This document shows, piece after piece, positions 34,650 to 44,666 of a DNA stretch of 64,000 nucleotides (positions are counted from its first letter, which is position 1; every line of letters starts with the position of its first letter). The translations under genes and the position numbers were made by a program. Under the pieces are notes generated by a model, which was not told the DNA's origin, did not search any database, and saw only the letters and a list, made by a program, of their open reading frames with translations. The DNA comes from Ephydatia muelleri. Lineage: Eukaryota > Porifera > Demospongiae > Spongillida > Spongillidae. The stretch is taken from contig JABACO010000016.1 of the NCBI GenBank assembly GCA_013339895.1, positions 617,694-681,693 on the forward strand, given 5' to 3'.

Positions 34650-35020
34650 GGTACAATCGAGCGGGAAATGTGCATTAACTTTGCACAGCTGTATCTCCGT
34701 GACGGATAGAGTACAAATTGACGAACTGAATAAATCAATAGCAAAAGGACCCCTGTACGTACATACTGAATTTGAAGCGATTTGAATGCTCCTACCTGAA
34801 GATGTGGCGGTTTTGAACCCCATGGGGTATCGGACCTCGTAGCATCAGCAAGCAACTGGTGCAAGGCCCCAAAATATGTTTCCCCATAGTGAAATGGATT
34901 AGTATGAAGTGTTGAAAATAGGAAGTCGATAGCGTTAACCGTTGGGAAGTTATAGCGATTCAAACGCGATGCATTTTTATAACATTTTATAATATATCCG
35001 TGGGTCGCGGAAGCTGCTAC
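34650..35020 (-). repeat. Outer palindrome end, right
   Basis: Inverse of 20,174-20,540 (GCATTTTTATAACATTTTAT near the end; CAGCTTCCGCG on the inverse strand). Confidence 0.8.
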
Positions 35021-35069
35021 AGCATGGTGCACGTGAAACCACGAGGCTTCATAAACCAAATACAATATT

Positions 35070-35372
35070 TCTTCCGCGCTTCACGCGGGAGGGGCACATC
35101 CCCCTTCCGCACCCTCCCCCTGGCCTGGACCTCGCACCCCCCTCACTGGTTTTTGAGTGAGCTCACGTTCCAAAGGTCTTCGATTGTCAAGGTCGTTGTT
35201 AAGGGCATGACATCATCATTTCAATGTTGAACTATGTACACATAACATTGGGCCAGTGCTGCTGCATTACTAATTGATTCATATTTTGGATCGGCTTATT
35301 AGGGGGGGGGGGGGGGGGGGAGGGAGGGAGGGGGCGTACGCCCCTTCCGCCCCGCCCCCCTGATCCGCCACT
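35070..35372 (-). mobile_element. hAT-type MITE pieces with G run
   Basis: Two copies of the GGTGCGGAAGGGG family on the minus strand (35,080-35,150 and 35,320-35,372). The second ends CCCCCCTGATCCGCCACTG, the inverse of the CAGTGGCGGATCC end at 8,100. A G run of about 19 bases lies at 35,303-35,321. Confidence 0.6.
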
Positions 35373-35713
35373 GGTCTTGTACCCGACCTTGCATGCAACA
35401 CCACTAGTATTAATTATTTAATTATCGGTGCCGTAAAATAAAATTTTACAGTAGCTACTACACGTAACGAGCTAAGCGCAGCAGGTATAAGGTTTGAACA
35501 TGTTCATTACATACCCTTCTCTAACAAGCTTGTACAAGCGGTATCGCCATTGTACTTGTTTTAGCGTTCGAAAACCGTGTTCCGTTTGTGTATTTTCGAC
35601 GCTCCCTGAACACACACCCAAATCCCATCCCATTTAACACCCACATGTGTATCTGTATGTGTTCGGTGCCGGTCAACTGTGTATTTGTTTTTCCCAGTAA
35701 GGATCTTACCACG

Positions 35714-37312
35714 ATGATCGACAACGACGGCGATGTGTGGAGTGTCAATTCCACCTATCCAGAATCGACGAGAAACGCTAAGAACCAAAAGGGTACTTCC
35801 ACGTCAAGAGCAGACACCCGCAAGGAGAGTGAGCAGAAAAGGCGCATCATAGAGGCCCAATACTTTGACGAGGTCATAACCCTGCTGACCATGTCGGGCG
35901 AGAAAACTTTCTCCAAGAAAATGGATAAGGTGTCTGTGCTCAAAGAAACTGCTATATTTTTACGATTGTATGATGATCTAGCCAATGGAAGAAAACAGCG
36001 AGAGGGAAATCTGAAGCAACCTACTTGCCTCCAGAATGGAGACTTAGCCCACCTTTCTTTTGATGCCATGGATGCCTTCCTGATGATAGTGTCAGACTCT
36101 GGCCGCATCTTCTACTGCACAGAGCTGGTCACTTCCTTACTGGGTCACATGCAGGCACGCCTCATGGAACAGAACATTTTTGACTACGTTCTGGAGCAAG
36201 AGGTGCCACGTATGAAGGACTTGTTTGTACCTTGGGGTCACCCCTGTGAGGACCCACCAAACAGCCCGATTGTTTGCTACCCGTGCAGAGAATTTCAGTG
36301 TAATCTGAAAATGTATAACGGTGAATCTGGCTTTTTCCCCCAACACCTCTTGTTCCAGTGTCTCTCCTACCTTAGAGTGTGGAAGAAGGATATCTTGCCA
36401 GATCTGCCTTGCAGCCCCAACGAGTCTGACATGCCCGTCCCAAGAGACTCTAACATCCAGTCGTGTATTCTATTGGTCGCTAAGTTGCCAACCAGTCCAT
36501 CTGTAGTAGACCTGCCTATCAGTACAAATGAGGTGAACTTTCAGTTTGACATGCGTATAAGCCGAGAAGGGAAGATCATTGACATTGAGAGGAAGGCCAC
36601 ACTGGTGTTGGGGTACCTTCCAGGGGAGCTCATGGGGTCCTCCTTCTTCGACTACGTTGACCCTTGTCTTGTCACAAGTGTGGGAGAATCTATTACGGGT
36701 ATTCTGAGCAATGGCCTTGCCACTACTGTCCCGTACAGAATTGTGTCCAAGGGTGGACGATATCTGTGGATGATCTCCAATGGGACAGTGTCCTACATAC
36801 CCTGGAACGGCAAGCCTGATCACATTCTGTTCTCAACCAGGGTGCTAAATTACAGTCAGGTGCGTCCTGAAAACAGGACGAACCACTTCAGAGGGATACT
36901 TCTGGAGAAGGATGTCACGTGTGACACTCACATGCAGCAAACTGACACAGAAGCACCATCACTGGCCCAAAGGGAGCAGTATTTAAGTGCAGCACAGACA
37001 AGCATCCAACTTGAACTGGATAGAAAGAACCAGGAGCTGTTCAACTTGCAATGTAGGGTTCTGGAGCAGCAGCAGCTGATGGAGAAAGAGAGGAACCAGT
37101 TTTACCACATGACTCAACAGGTGATGCAATCTATGACATATCCACGGACAGTGGTGTCTGCCACACCTGAAGCAGGCCATGCACAGTTGCAGCATTCCAC
37201 TTCAGAGATCCAGACGCCATCTGCGAACTATCTCAAGAATCCTGCACCAAAACCCACGCACTTCACCCCAGATACTCACTTTGATCAGCAGCAGGACTTT
37301 GGATGGTCCTAG
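35714..37312 (+). CDS. CLOCK-like bHLH-PAS transcription factor, copy 1 (532 aa)
   Basis: Start chosen at ATG 35,714, which follows a likely 5'UTR splice acceptor (TTTTTCCCAG); the frame is open further 5' but without conservation. bHLH at residues 36-90 (RKESEQKRR basic region, then KKMDKVSVLKETAIFLR in helix 2), PAS-A from about residue 115 (DAFLMIVSDSGRIFYCTELV), PAS-B at about 270-375 (ATLVLGYLPGELMGSSFFDY), and a Gln/Glu coiled coil at about 429-465 (ELFNLQCRVLEQQQLMEKER) like the one in the CLOCK C-terminus. CLOCK-type proteins pair with BMAL/ARNT partners to bind E-boxes; the partner is not in this window. The coding region has no introns. Residues encoded by 36,063-36,663 are almost identical in DNA to copy 2, while both flanks are much more diverged. 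Copy 1 lacks the His/Pro-rich stretch and the long C-terminus of copy 2. Confidence 0.85.
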   Translation: MIDNDGDVWSVNSTYPESTRNAKNQKGTSTSRADTRKESEQKRRIIEAQYFDEVITLLTMSGEKTFSKKMDKVSVLKETAIFLRLYDDLANGRKQREGNLKQPTCLQNGDLAHLSFDAMDAFLMIVSDSGRIFYCTELVTSLLGHMQARLMEQNIFDYVLEQEVPRMKDLFVPWGHPCEDPPNSPIVCYPCREFQCNLKMYNGESGFFPQHLLFQCLSYLRVWKKDILPDLPCSPNESDMPVPRDSNIQSCILLVAKLPTSPSVVDLPISTNEVNFQFDMRISREGKIIDIERKATLVLGYLPGELMGSSFFDYVDPCLVTSVGESITGILSNGLATTVPYRIVSKGGRYLWMISNGTVSYIPWNGKPDHILFSTRVLNYSQVRPENRTNHFRGILLEKDVTCDTHMQQTDTEAPSLAQREQYLSAAQTSIQLELDRKNQELFNLQCRVLEQQQLMEKERNQFYHMTQQVMQSMTYPRTVVSATPEAGHAQLQHSTSEIQTPSANYLKNPAPKPTHFTPDTHFDQQQDFGWS

Positions 37313-38087
37313 TCGTACTGTGACATTTCTAGTTCTCCCACATAATTGAATGTATTTTTGTGGGTCAATTGTGATGTAATTGACGTAACCCAAAATGTCC
37401 GTCTATCCTCGGTCCCAGGCGGTGCAGCTACCCGGAAATTTTTTTTAAAACTTGAGTGTCGAAACAAGAAGGTACTAGTAAGAAACGGTATTTAATTTGT
37501 GAGCATGTTCATAGACAAGGGAGTAAGAAAGATAAGCATTGGAATGCGTTGGAGGGGTAACCAGTTGGGGATACCTTTAGGAAAGACTGGACGCGCGCGC
37601 AATGAAAAAGCTGTCGGGCGTACCAAGGAAGAGGGAAAGTTGCTGTATGTTATTGAAAAGCGGTTCGAATGAAGCATTAGAGCAGCGAGAAAGGTACCGC
37701 GTTAGATCTTGTAGCACATAGCACGATGGTTAAGAAAGATGGCTTGTACAGACAGAACGTGCGAACGCTAACAGGTCTAATATATGGTTCTTTATTTTGT
37801 AAAAAATAAAAAAAAAAGGGGGTGGAGATGAAATGTTGTCAGTGGTGACAGGCTACCAATCACAGCATACGTCGTATATTTCTGTGCTTGGGCCTCTCAT
37901 GTCTTACCTAGCTGCAGACAATTCTACGCACGCACATGGCACGACGCTTAGAGGCAGGCATTAAGTTGAGTTGGTTGGTATAGCTGGGCTCTTTACGTAT
38001 TACTGACACTAGAGAAGGCTGCAGAACCCTACGCGGCCTCCATTAACGCACTGGTTGCCTTCCCCCCCCCACAGGCTTTTTGGCGCC
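37313..38087. other. Intergenic region between the CLOCK-like genes
   Basis: Contains the 3' end of copy 1, an A-rich stretch (37,800-37,817), and the presumed promoter and 5'UTR of copy 2, ending in a C-rich acceptor (CCCCCCCCCCACAG) at 38,061-38,075. No other gene is seen. Confidence 0.5.
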
Positions 38088-40217
38088 ATGCAGAATAAAA
38101 AGGCAAAGAAGAATCCATCTGTGCTGGGCTCCCTGCTCCCCGAAACACAAACACTGTCACCCACAGCTTCCGAGGACGGGTGCGAAGCCTCACCGCAACG
38201 TAGCTTCCGCAAGGAGAGCGAGCAGAAGAGGAGGGTGATGGTGAACCAGTACTTCGACGAGGTCATAACCTTGCTCACCATGATGGGAGAGAAGAGCATC
38301 TCAAAGAAGGTCGACAAGGCAACCATGCTCAAGGAAGCGGCCAGTTTCATCAGACTGTACTTCGACCTTGCAAGTGTCATTACACCCTCCTCGACCATAC
38401 ACAGTTCAGCGGTCACAGCAGAATGCACTCGTCCAACAGCAAGCAAGGAGGAAGCCTTGAAGACACCTAGCCTGGAATGTCTACAGCATGGGGATGTTCT
38501 CCACTTCTTTCTCAATGCCATGGATGCCTTCCTGATGATAGTGTCGGACTCTGGCCGCATCTTCTACTGCACAGAGCTGGTCACTTCCTTACTGGGTCAC
38601 ATGCAGGCACGCCTCGTGGGGCAGAACATTTTTGACTACGTTCTGGAGCAAGAGGTGCCACGTATGAAGGACTTGTTTGTACCTAGGGGTCACCCCTGTG
38701 AGGACCCACCAAACAGCCCGATTGTTTGCTACCCGTGCAGAGAATTTCAGTGTAATCTGAAAATGTATAACGGTGAATCTGGCCTTTTCCCCCAACACCT
38801 CTTGTTCCAGTGTCTCTCCTACCTTAGAGTGTGGAAGAAGGATATCTTGCCAGATCTGCCTTGCAGCCCCAACGAGTCTGACATGCCCGTCCCAAGAGAC
38901 TCTAACATCCAGTCGTGTATTCTATTGGTCGCTAAGTTGCCAACCAGTCCATCTGTAGTAGACCTGCCTATCAGTACAAATGAGGTGAACTTTCAGTTTG
39001 ACATGCGTATAAGCCGAGAAGGGAAGATCATTGACATTGAGAGGCAGGCCACACTGGTGTTGGGGTACCTTCCAGGCGAGCTCGTGGGGTCCTCCTTCTT
39101 CGACTACGTTGACCCGTACCAACTGACCCATCTGGCCGAGTCGATAGTGGTCATTTTCAAGAAAGGCCTGGGCACTACCACGCCATCACGCATTCGCTCA
39201 AAGAGTGGTCGCTATGTCTGGGTAATCTCCAAGGGTTATCTCTCCTATAACCCTTGGAACCATAAACCTGACCACATTCTGCTTTCCACGAGAGTCCTTG
39301 GGTGCGACCAGGTGCTTTCGGAGCACAAATTCTACAGGGATCCCAAGCTGTTCCCAGATCTCCTTCACATCGAGGAGTGGTACAATCCAGCACCTTTGCC
39401 CCAGTCCAAGACTAATTCAGTCAGCAGCCTTGTGCCACCCCATCACCCACACCCACCTCCACCCCATCAACCACACCCACCTCCACCCCACCAACCACAC
39501 CCATCTCCACCCCATCAGCTACACCCACCTCCTCAGGAGGAGGAACCTCTGTATTCTGCTGGCATGAGTACGTGTGACGAGGTTTCAATCATGAAAGAGA
39601 GCCTCAAAGACGTAAGACGCGAACTGAACCTAAAGAACCAGGAGCTGTTCAACCTGCAGTGCCGGTTTCTGGAACAGCAGCAGCTGATGGAGAAGGAGAG
39701 AAACCAGTTTTACCAGATCACTCGACAGGTAATGCAGTGTATGACGTATCCACATAGCATCACGTCACCCAACGGGCAAATGGATATGCAGGCCCCTTTG
39801 GATGTGATGTCCTTTGAACCATCAACGAAGATGAACACAATGCAAGGCTACAATCAGGAATTCAACTACATGGACTCTGGTGCTTCGTCTGGTAGCCATC
39901 ACCACCAGTTCATGGAAAGCTCGCAGTTGAACCTACCTGAGGCGATGCTCTCCTTGCAACAGAACAATCAGCAAACGGCTTTTCCCACTCTAGGTGCTGT
40001 TCTAGAGCTGCCCTCACCCTCACCTTCAATGCAGATGCCCTCACCCTCACCTTCAATGCAGATGCCATTGCAAACCTCCCAGAACACTTCTTACTTGGGA
40101 TCTACTTCCCATAAAAAACTGCACACACCTAGCGATACAAACTCCCCGTACACGTCCATACCTTACCTCCCACCGTCTGCTTCCAAGTCCTATCTCCCAC
40201 CCCCATCGCAGAAATGA
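38088..40217 (+). CDS. CLOCK-like bHLH-PAS transcription factor, copy 2 (709 aa)
   Basis: ATG at 38,088 lies 13 bases after a C-run splice acceptor, the same layout as copy 1. bHLH at residues 41-92 (FRKESEQKRRV, SKKVDKATMLKEAASFIRL), PAS-A from about 141, PAS-B at about 300-405 (YVWVISKGYLSYNPWNHKPD resembles the CLOCK WNSRPEF region), a His/Pro repeat at about 451-485 (HPPPPHQPHPPPPHQP), a coiled coil at about 502-545 (ELNLKNQELFNLQCRFLEQQ), and a Gln/Ser/Pro-rich tail with a duplicated PSPSPSMQMP. The single coding exon and tandem position show a local duplication with copy 1, about 2.4 kb apart. The stop lies only 95 bp before the QSOX start codon. Family: CLOCK/NPAS2-type class; one-to-one orthology is not established. 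Confidence 0.87.
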   Translation: MQNKKAKKNPSVLGSLLPETQTLSPTASEDGCEASPQRSFRKESEQKRRVMVNQYFDEVITLLTMMGEKSISKKVDKATMLKEAASFIRLYFDLASVITPSSTIHSSAVTAECTRPTASKEEALKTPSLECLQHGDVLHFFLNAMDAFLMIVSDSGRIFYCTELVTSLLGHMQARLVGQNIFDYVLEQEVPRMKDLFVPRGHPCEDPPNSPIVCYPCREFQCNLKMYNGESGLFPQHLLFQCLSYLRVWKKDILPDLPCSPNESDMPVPRDSNIQSCILLVAKLPTSPSVVDLPISTNEVNFQFDMRISREGKIIDIERQATLVLGYLPGELVGSSFFDYVDPYQLTHLAESIVVIFKKGLGTTTPSRIRSKSGRYVWVISKGYLSYNPWNHKPDHILLSTRVLGCDQVLSEHKFYRDPKLFPDLLHIEEWYNPAPLPQSKTNSVSSLVPPHHPHPPPPHQPHPPPPHQPHPSPPHQLHPPPQEEEPLYSAGMSTCDEVSIMKESLKDVRRELNLKNQELFNLQCRFLEQQQLMEKERNQFYQITRQVMQCMTYPHSITSPNGQMDMQAPLDVMSFEPSTKMNTMQGYNQEFNYMDSGASSGSHHHQFMESSQLNLPEAMLSLQQNNQQTAFPTLGAVLELPSPSPSMQMPSPSPSMQMPLQTSQNTSYLGSTSHKKLHTPSDTNSPYTSIPYLPPSASKSYLPPPSQK

Positions 40218-40312
40218 TAATGTGGTTTTGTTATATGTTGTTTGTAAGTATCTGCTGAATGAGTTATTGTGGCTGTGCTTCAAATAGAGTTAATAAAAAC
40301 ATTATTTTAGAG

Positions 40313-41914
40313 ATGCGGTTTGCGCTACTGTGGAGCTTGCTGTTGGTCCGGTTAGCATACGTGACCAGAACGGAGCAGGCTGGCTGTGCTCTGTACGAAG
40401 ACGTGGATGAAATGGTCTGTTTGGACCGTCTGCTCATCACGCCGAGTCTCACACTCAGTAACACAAGTTGGGTTGTGGAATTTTACTCTAGCTGGTGCGG
40501 GCACTGCCAGCACTTCGCCCCGACGTGGAAGGAAATTGTCCGTGACACAGCAGGTGCGCGGAGCCGTATAAAAGTAATAAGTGGGCTGTGTTACTATTTT
40601 TTTAAGTGGTGCCATTAACCTTTGTCATTATTGTTCCCTTATCACCTTCTCACTCAGCATGGGCTGCTGTGATTCGAGTAGGTGCCATTGACTGTGCCAA
40701 TAAAGACAACTTTCAGAAGTGTACAGAGTATGGAATCAAAGGGTTTCCTACTATAAAGGTGAGCTACATACTGTACGACAACATGTGATATGAGTTGCTC
40801 CGTCCTTAACCCTTAGTTCTATAACCCGGGAGAAACAAATCCAGAGCATTGTGAGAAAGAGTTCATAGGTGGGTTGGTTTATAGATAAAAGACTTTGTGA
40901 CGGTGGCCATTGTGACCAGGGTTCCTTGCCTTTTGGGTCTCTCAGGTACACGGTCATTTGCTGATGTGAAATCCGCCATGATCCAACACGTGGAGGCTCT
41001 TAATCCTGCACCTGCTCACTGGCCAAGCTTCAGCGTTTTATCGTAAGGTCTTTCTATGAGCAATTTGTGTTCATTGCAGTGTTTCTTCTTGATTGTGCCC
41101 TTCTCATAGAAATGGTTTAGTCCTCAATGGCGTTTCTCAGCTTGGGGTATTGGTATTTGAAAAGGACAACTCATCTGTTGGGAAGGAGGTGTGTTTCTTG
41201 TAGCTGGATCCACTACATGTTTATTTTATGTTACTCACTTGTTGCAAAACACAGAGTAATGTTCCTACCCACTGAGTAATGTTCCTACCCACTGTAGGAA
41301 TTCCATTACTGCTGTGCATATGGTTGTTTCAATTGTGTTGGCCCTATTCATTTTTAGTGTGCATGCTTTAACTAGCCCTATTCATTTTTAGTGTGCAAGC
41401 TTTAACTAGCCCTATTCATTTAGAGTGTGCAAGCTTTAACTAGCCCTATTCATTTTTAGTGTGCAAGCTTTAACTAGCCCTATTCATTTTTAGTGTGCAT
41501 GCTATAACTAGCCCTATTCATTTTTAGTGTGCATGCTCATTAAGAGTGTCAGTTTTGACTTTGCTCAGTATTTAATTCTCTGCTCAAAACCTTTTGTGAG
41601 CTGTGGTAGGTTGGGCAGTGCAACTGGCTGGTTTTATATGCCTGTTATGTCTATACTATGCCAATCTGGTATGAATCCACCAAAGGCCAATATCATATTT
41701 GTTATCTCAATGTCCATATGTTTTGTCTGTATACATGGTATGTATGAAGGTTGTGTTGATTTGTTGCAGCGTGTGTACCAGCAACAACTTGCTTTACTTT
41801 GTTCTGAATTTTCAACCACTACGGTCCCCTTTGACCCAGCTGATACTGGACTACTGTGGGGATAAGTCAGTTCAAGTCTATCGAGTATCCCAGCACAATG
41901 TAAGTGCATTATAT

Positions 41915-41962
<48 letters not shown>

Positions 41963-43172
41963 TATCACATTATGCATGAGGACAAATATGTTCCCTTCCC
42001 TTCCTCACACACAGCTTAGCTTGGTAAAGCACTACTCCATTTTAGAATTTCCCTCCATCGTGATATTGTTGAATAGTGATCACTACCAGGTGTTTTCAGG
42101 GTAAGAGAGGCTGATCCAACAAGGCTCCATTGAAAGCCTCTGTCCCCACAGAGGCTCCATTGAAGTCCCTCGTTCCCACTTCAAGACGCTGATCACAGGA
42201 GCGCTCAACAGCATCCTGTCTCCCGTAGCAACCAAGAAGATGTCCGCCAACAATTTACACTCAACTGTGGCCTCACCAGCGGCTAGGCGGAGAGTGATAC
42301 AAGGGCCATCAAGGTAGTGCACTAGTGATACAAGGGCCATCAAGGTAGTACACAAGTTAGATCACATGCTTCAGGCTGGGTTGTGAGAGCTTGTTCAAAT
42401 TCTCAAAAGTAGATTTAAGACATGATGATTTCTTTTGGTTGTCAGAGCTTGTTCAAATTCTCAAAAGTAGATTTAAGACATGATGATTTCTTTTGGTTGT
42501 CAGAGCTTGTTCAAATTCTCAAAAGTAGATTTAAGACATGATGATTTCTTTTGGTTGTCAGAGCTTGTTCAAATTCTCAAAAGTAGATTTAAGACATGAT
42601 GATTTCTTTTGGTTGTCAGAGCTTGTTCAAATTCTCAAAAGTAGATTTAAGACATGATGATTTCTTTTGTACATGTACATGTATATTTGCATGTGTTCAG
42701 TGTGTGCGTATGTATGTGTGGGTTGTGTGTGTGTATGTGTGTGTTCATGTGTTTTGTGTGTACATGTGTGTGCTTGTGTGCGTGTGTTTGTGTGCGTGTA
42801 TGTGCATGTGGGTGTGTGCATGCATGTGTACGTGTGTGTGCGTGTACATGTGTGTGTACATCTGTGTGTACATGTGTTGTGTGCGTGCATGTGTGTTGTG
42901 TCCCGGGAGTGTGAACTTGTGTGTAGGTGTGTGGATGTGTGTCTGTACATGTATCAAAGACGTACACGCACATTTATATGCTTACTATGCTGGACACTGC
43001 TCTCCCTTCCATCTCCTCCCTCCAGGGGACACATCACTGACATCCTTGGGGCCATTTCATACGCTCTGAGAAGGGAAGTGGCCCTTCACAGCATCGTTTC
43101 AGGCACGGCATACTCAGCCCTCCTCCGATTTGTCCAGCTACTTGAGTGTGTAGGTGTAACTGTCATGCGATT

Positions 43173-43242
<70 letters not shown>

Positions 43243-44520
43243 TTTTTTGAATAACTAGTCCCCCTCCCTTCATGTTGTCAGCTGACCTTTTATTTCGTCC
43301 TTCCTGTGGTTCCCAGTCCTTCCAGGTGGACCTGCCCAAGGTGTCCCTCTCCTTGGGTGCAGTGAGAGAGGGGCTGGAGAGCCGTCTGTCTGCTGGATTC
43401 ATTATCCGAAGAGACTGGATGCGGATCCTTGATACTAAGGTGTGTCTCACAAGGACACTTGTCTCCATTTTTGACCCACAGCCTACTGTATGCACTGTGC
43501 CTACGTCCTCATTTTATCTGGACATATGTTGTGCTTAGCCACTGGCCTCATATCCTCCTGTTGTATAGATAACGTTTAACCTCACTCTGGTATAGTGCAT
43601 GATGGATCACCTCACAGGAGATTGTTAAATACATCTAATTATCTGCATGTGACTGGATAAAGGAAGTGTTTATTATAGCACAGGACTAGACTAATTTAAT
43701 TGTCCCAGCACATCCTAACACCTTCTTGCCTTACTCTCTCGGTGTGCAGCTGGATCCAGATGTCTTCCCTCTCGACCCGGTGTGGGAGAGGTGCAATGGT
43801 AGCCAGCCACACCTACGTGGCTTTCCCTGTGGCCTGTGGATGCTGATGCACTCCCTGACCCTCCTCACTCTCTCCGTCCCAAGGGCTCGCTCGACAGATC
43901 CTCCATTTGACACCTACCGTCCGAGCAGCAAGGAGGCGCTGAAGGCTAGCAGCGGGTTTGTCGCAAACTTCTTCTCCTGCGAGCATTGCAGGACCCACTT
44001 TGTGGAGATGGCGCAGTCATTGTCTACGCAGCCACTGCAGCACGATGGAGATGCAGTGCTTTGGCTGTGGGAGGCCCACAACAGTGTCAACAAGAGACTG
44101 GAGGGCGGAGCCAGTACCGACCCCGAGTTCCCCAAGGTCCAGTTTCCAGCAAAGGAGGTGTGTCCTTACTGCTACATTTCCGGGGACCCGGGGACTATTG
44201 CCGTGGAAACACCAGGCGCTGACTCGCACAGGATTTGGAACCGAACGGCTGTCCTCCTGTTCCTATGGAATTTTTATAGCCTCAATCACAGTGATGTCAC
44301 CACTGCCAGTATGGTTCTCAAAGCGGCTTGGCCAGAGAAGTCTTCTGAACTGCACATCAGGTTCTACACGCCATCCAGTTCCAACCACGCTGGCCAGTAC
44401 GATGTGCTGGTGGCTGGATCGCTGTACAGTGTATGCTTCACTCTGATCCTCACAGTTGCGTACCTGTTATTCAGGAGACGTGCAAGACATGTCATGAGGA
44501 GGTGGACACTACCCAAATAA
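40313..44520 (+). CDS. QSOX: Quiescin sulfhydryl oxidase (631 aa)
   Basis: Eleven exons, all GT/AG with phases closing: 40,313-40,553, 40,658-40,758, 40,817-40,868, 40,946-41,042, 41,110-41,188, 41,840-41,899, 42,015-42,100, 42,152-42,313, 43,026-43,149, 43,317-43,439, 43,750-44,520. The enzyme passes electrons from client thiols through a thioredoxin CxxC to an FAD-binding ERV/ALR domain and oxygen, making disulfides in the secretory pathway. Visible: a signal peptide at 1-21, the thioredoxin active site WCGHC at 61-65 with GIKGFPTIK, a second redox-inactive thioredoxin-like domain (HYSILEFPSIVILL), a helical spacer, and an ERV/ALR domain with GSQPHLRGFPCGLW, the FFSCEHC active site, LWLWEAHNSVNKRL and a structural CPYC. 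A C-terminal membrane helix (VAGSLYSVCFTLILTVAYLL) is followed by a basic tail. Exon 6 could also start earlier, but 41,840 gives the family alignment. Confidence 0.9.
41335..41545. repeat. Tandem repeat in QSOX intron 5 (about 33-bp unit)
   Basis: About six copies of AACTAGCCCTATTCATTTTT plus AGTGTGCATGCTTT, with small variations. Confidence 0.9.
41915..41961. repeat. (CA)n microsatellite in QSOX intron 6
   Basis: Pure CA tract of about 45 bases, shortly before exon 7. Confidence 0.95.
42385..42668. repeat. Five tandem 59-bp units in QSOX intron 8
   Basis: Near-perfect copies of a 59-bp unit that includes GTCAGAGCTTGTTCAAATTC and AGATTTAAGACATGATGATT. A TG-rich stretch follows to about 42,950. 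Confidence 0.92.
43171..43240. repeat. (CA)n microsatellite in QSOX intron 9
   Basis: About 70 bases of CA, close to the next acceptor. Confidence 0.95.
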
Positions 44521-44566
44521 GGAGGTGGACACTACCCAAATGAGGAGGTGGACACTACCCAAATGA
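44497..44566. repeat. Triplicated 23-bp unit spanning the QSOX stop codon
   Basis: GGAGGTGGACACTACCCAAAT occurs three times in a row. The first copy encodes the last residues (RWTLPK) and contains the TAA stop; the other two lie in the 3'UTR. Confidence 0.9.
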
Positions 44567-44666
44567 TCACTGCGTCTTTCAAACGCAATGGTGTCTCTCC
44601 AATTACATAACTAAGTTTACAATGGTGTGTTTTTCTGTGCAAATTGGATTAACAGAAATCATATTT

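Larger units (their letters stand above)
20174..35020. repeat. Giant nested inverted repeat (about 14.8 kb)
   Basis: Matching blocks occur in mirrored order on the two sides. Outer ends: 20,174-20,540 with 34,650-35,020. Second block: 21,605-21,745 with 34,450-34,580. CA tract 21,978-22,010 with GT tract 33,840-33,890. Block 22,040-22,180 with 33,668-33,810. CA-rich 22,270-23,285 with TG-rich 32,880-33,668. Inner ends: 24,808-25,262 with 32,205-32,663. The outer and inner end repeats are themselves related (both carry TATAAAAATGC, TCAAATCGCTTCAAATTC and GGAGATACAGCTGT). The left arm has extra material at 20,545-21,603 and 23,290-24,800; the right arm has a retroelement-type fragment at 33.9-34.3 kb. 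The spacer 25.3-32.2 kb carries gene-like cargo. Confidence 0.8.

Noticed and set aside
20174-35020. Polinton/Maverick-type element
   Set aside because: Size and long inverted ends fit loosely, but I see no DNA polymerase B, integrase, protease, ATPase or capsid genes, and the possible target duplication is 4 bp, not 6.
41770-41839. Earlier start of QSOX exon 6 at 41,770
   Set aside because: It would put the downstream conserved part out of frame; the CCCAG acceptor at 41,839 restores the family alignment.
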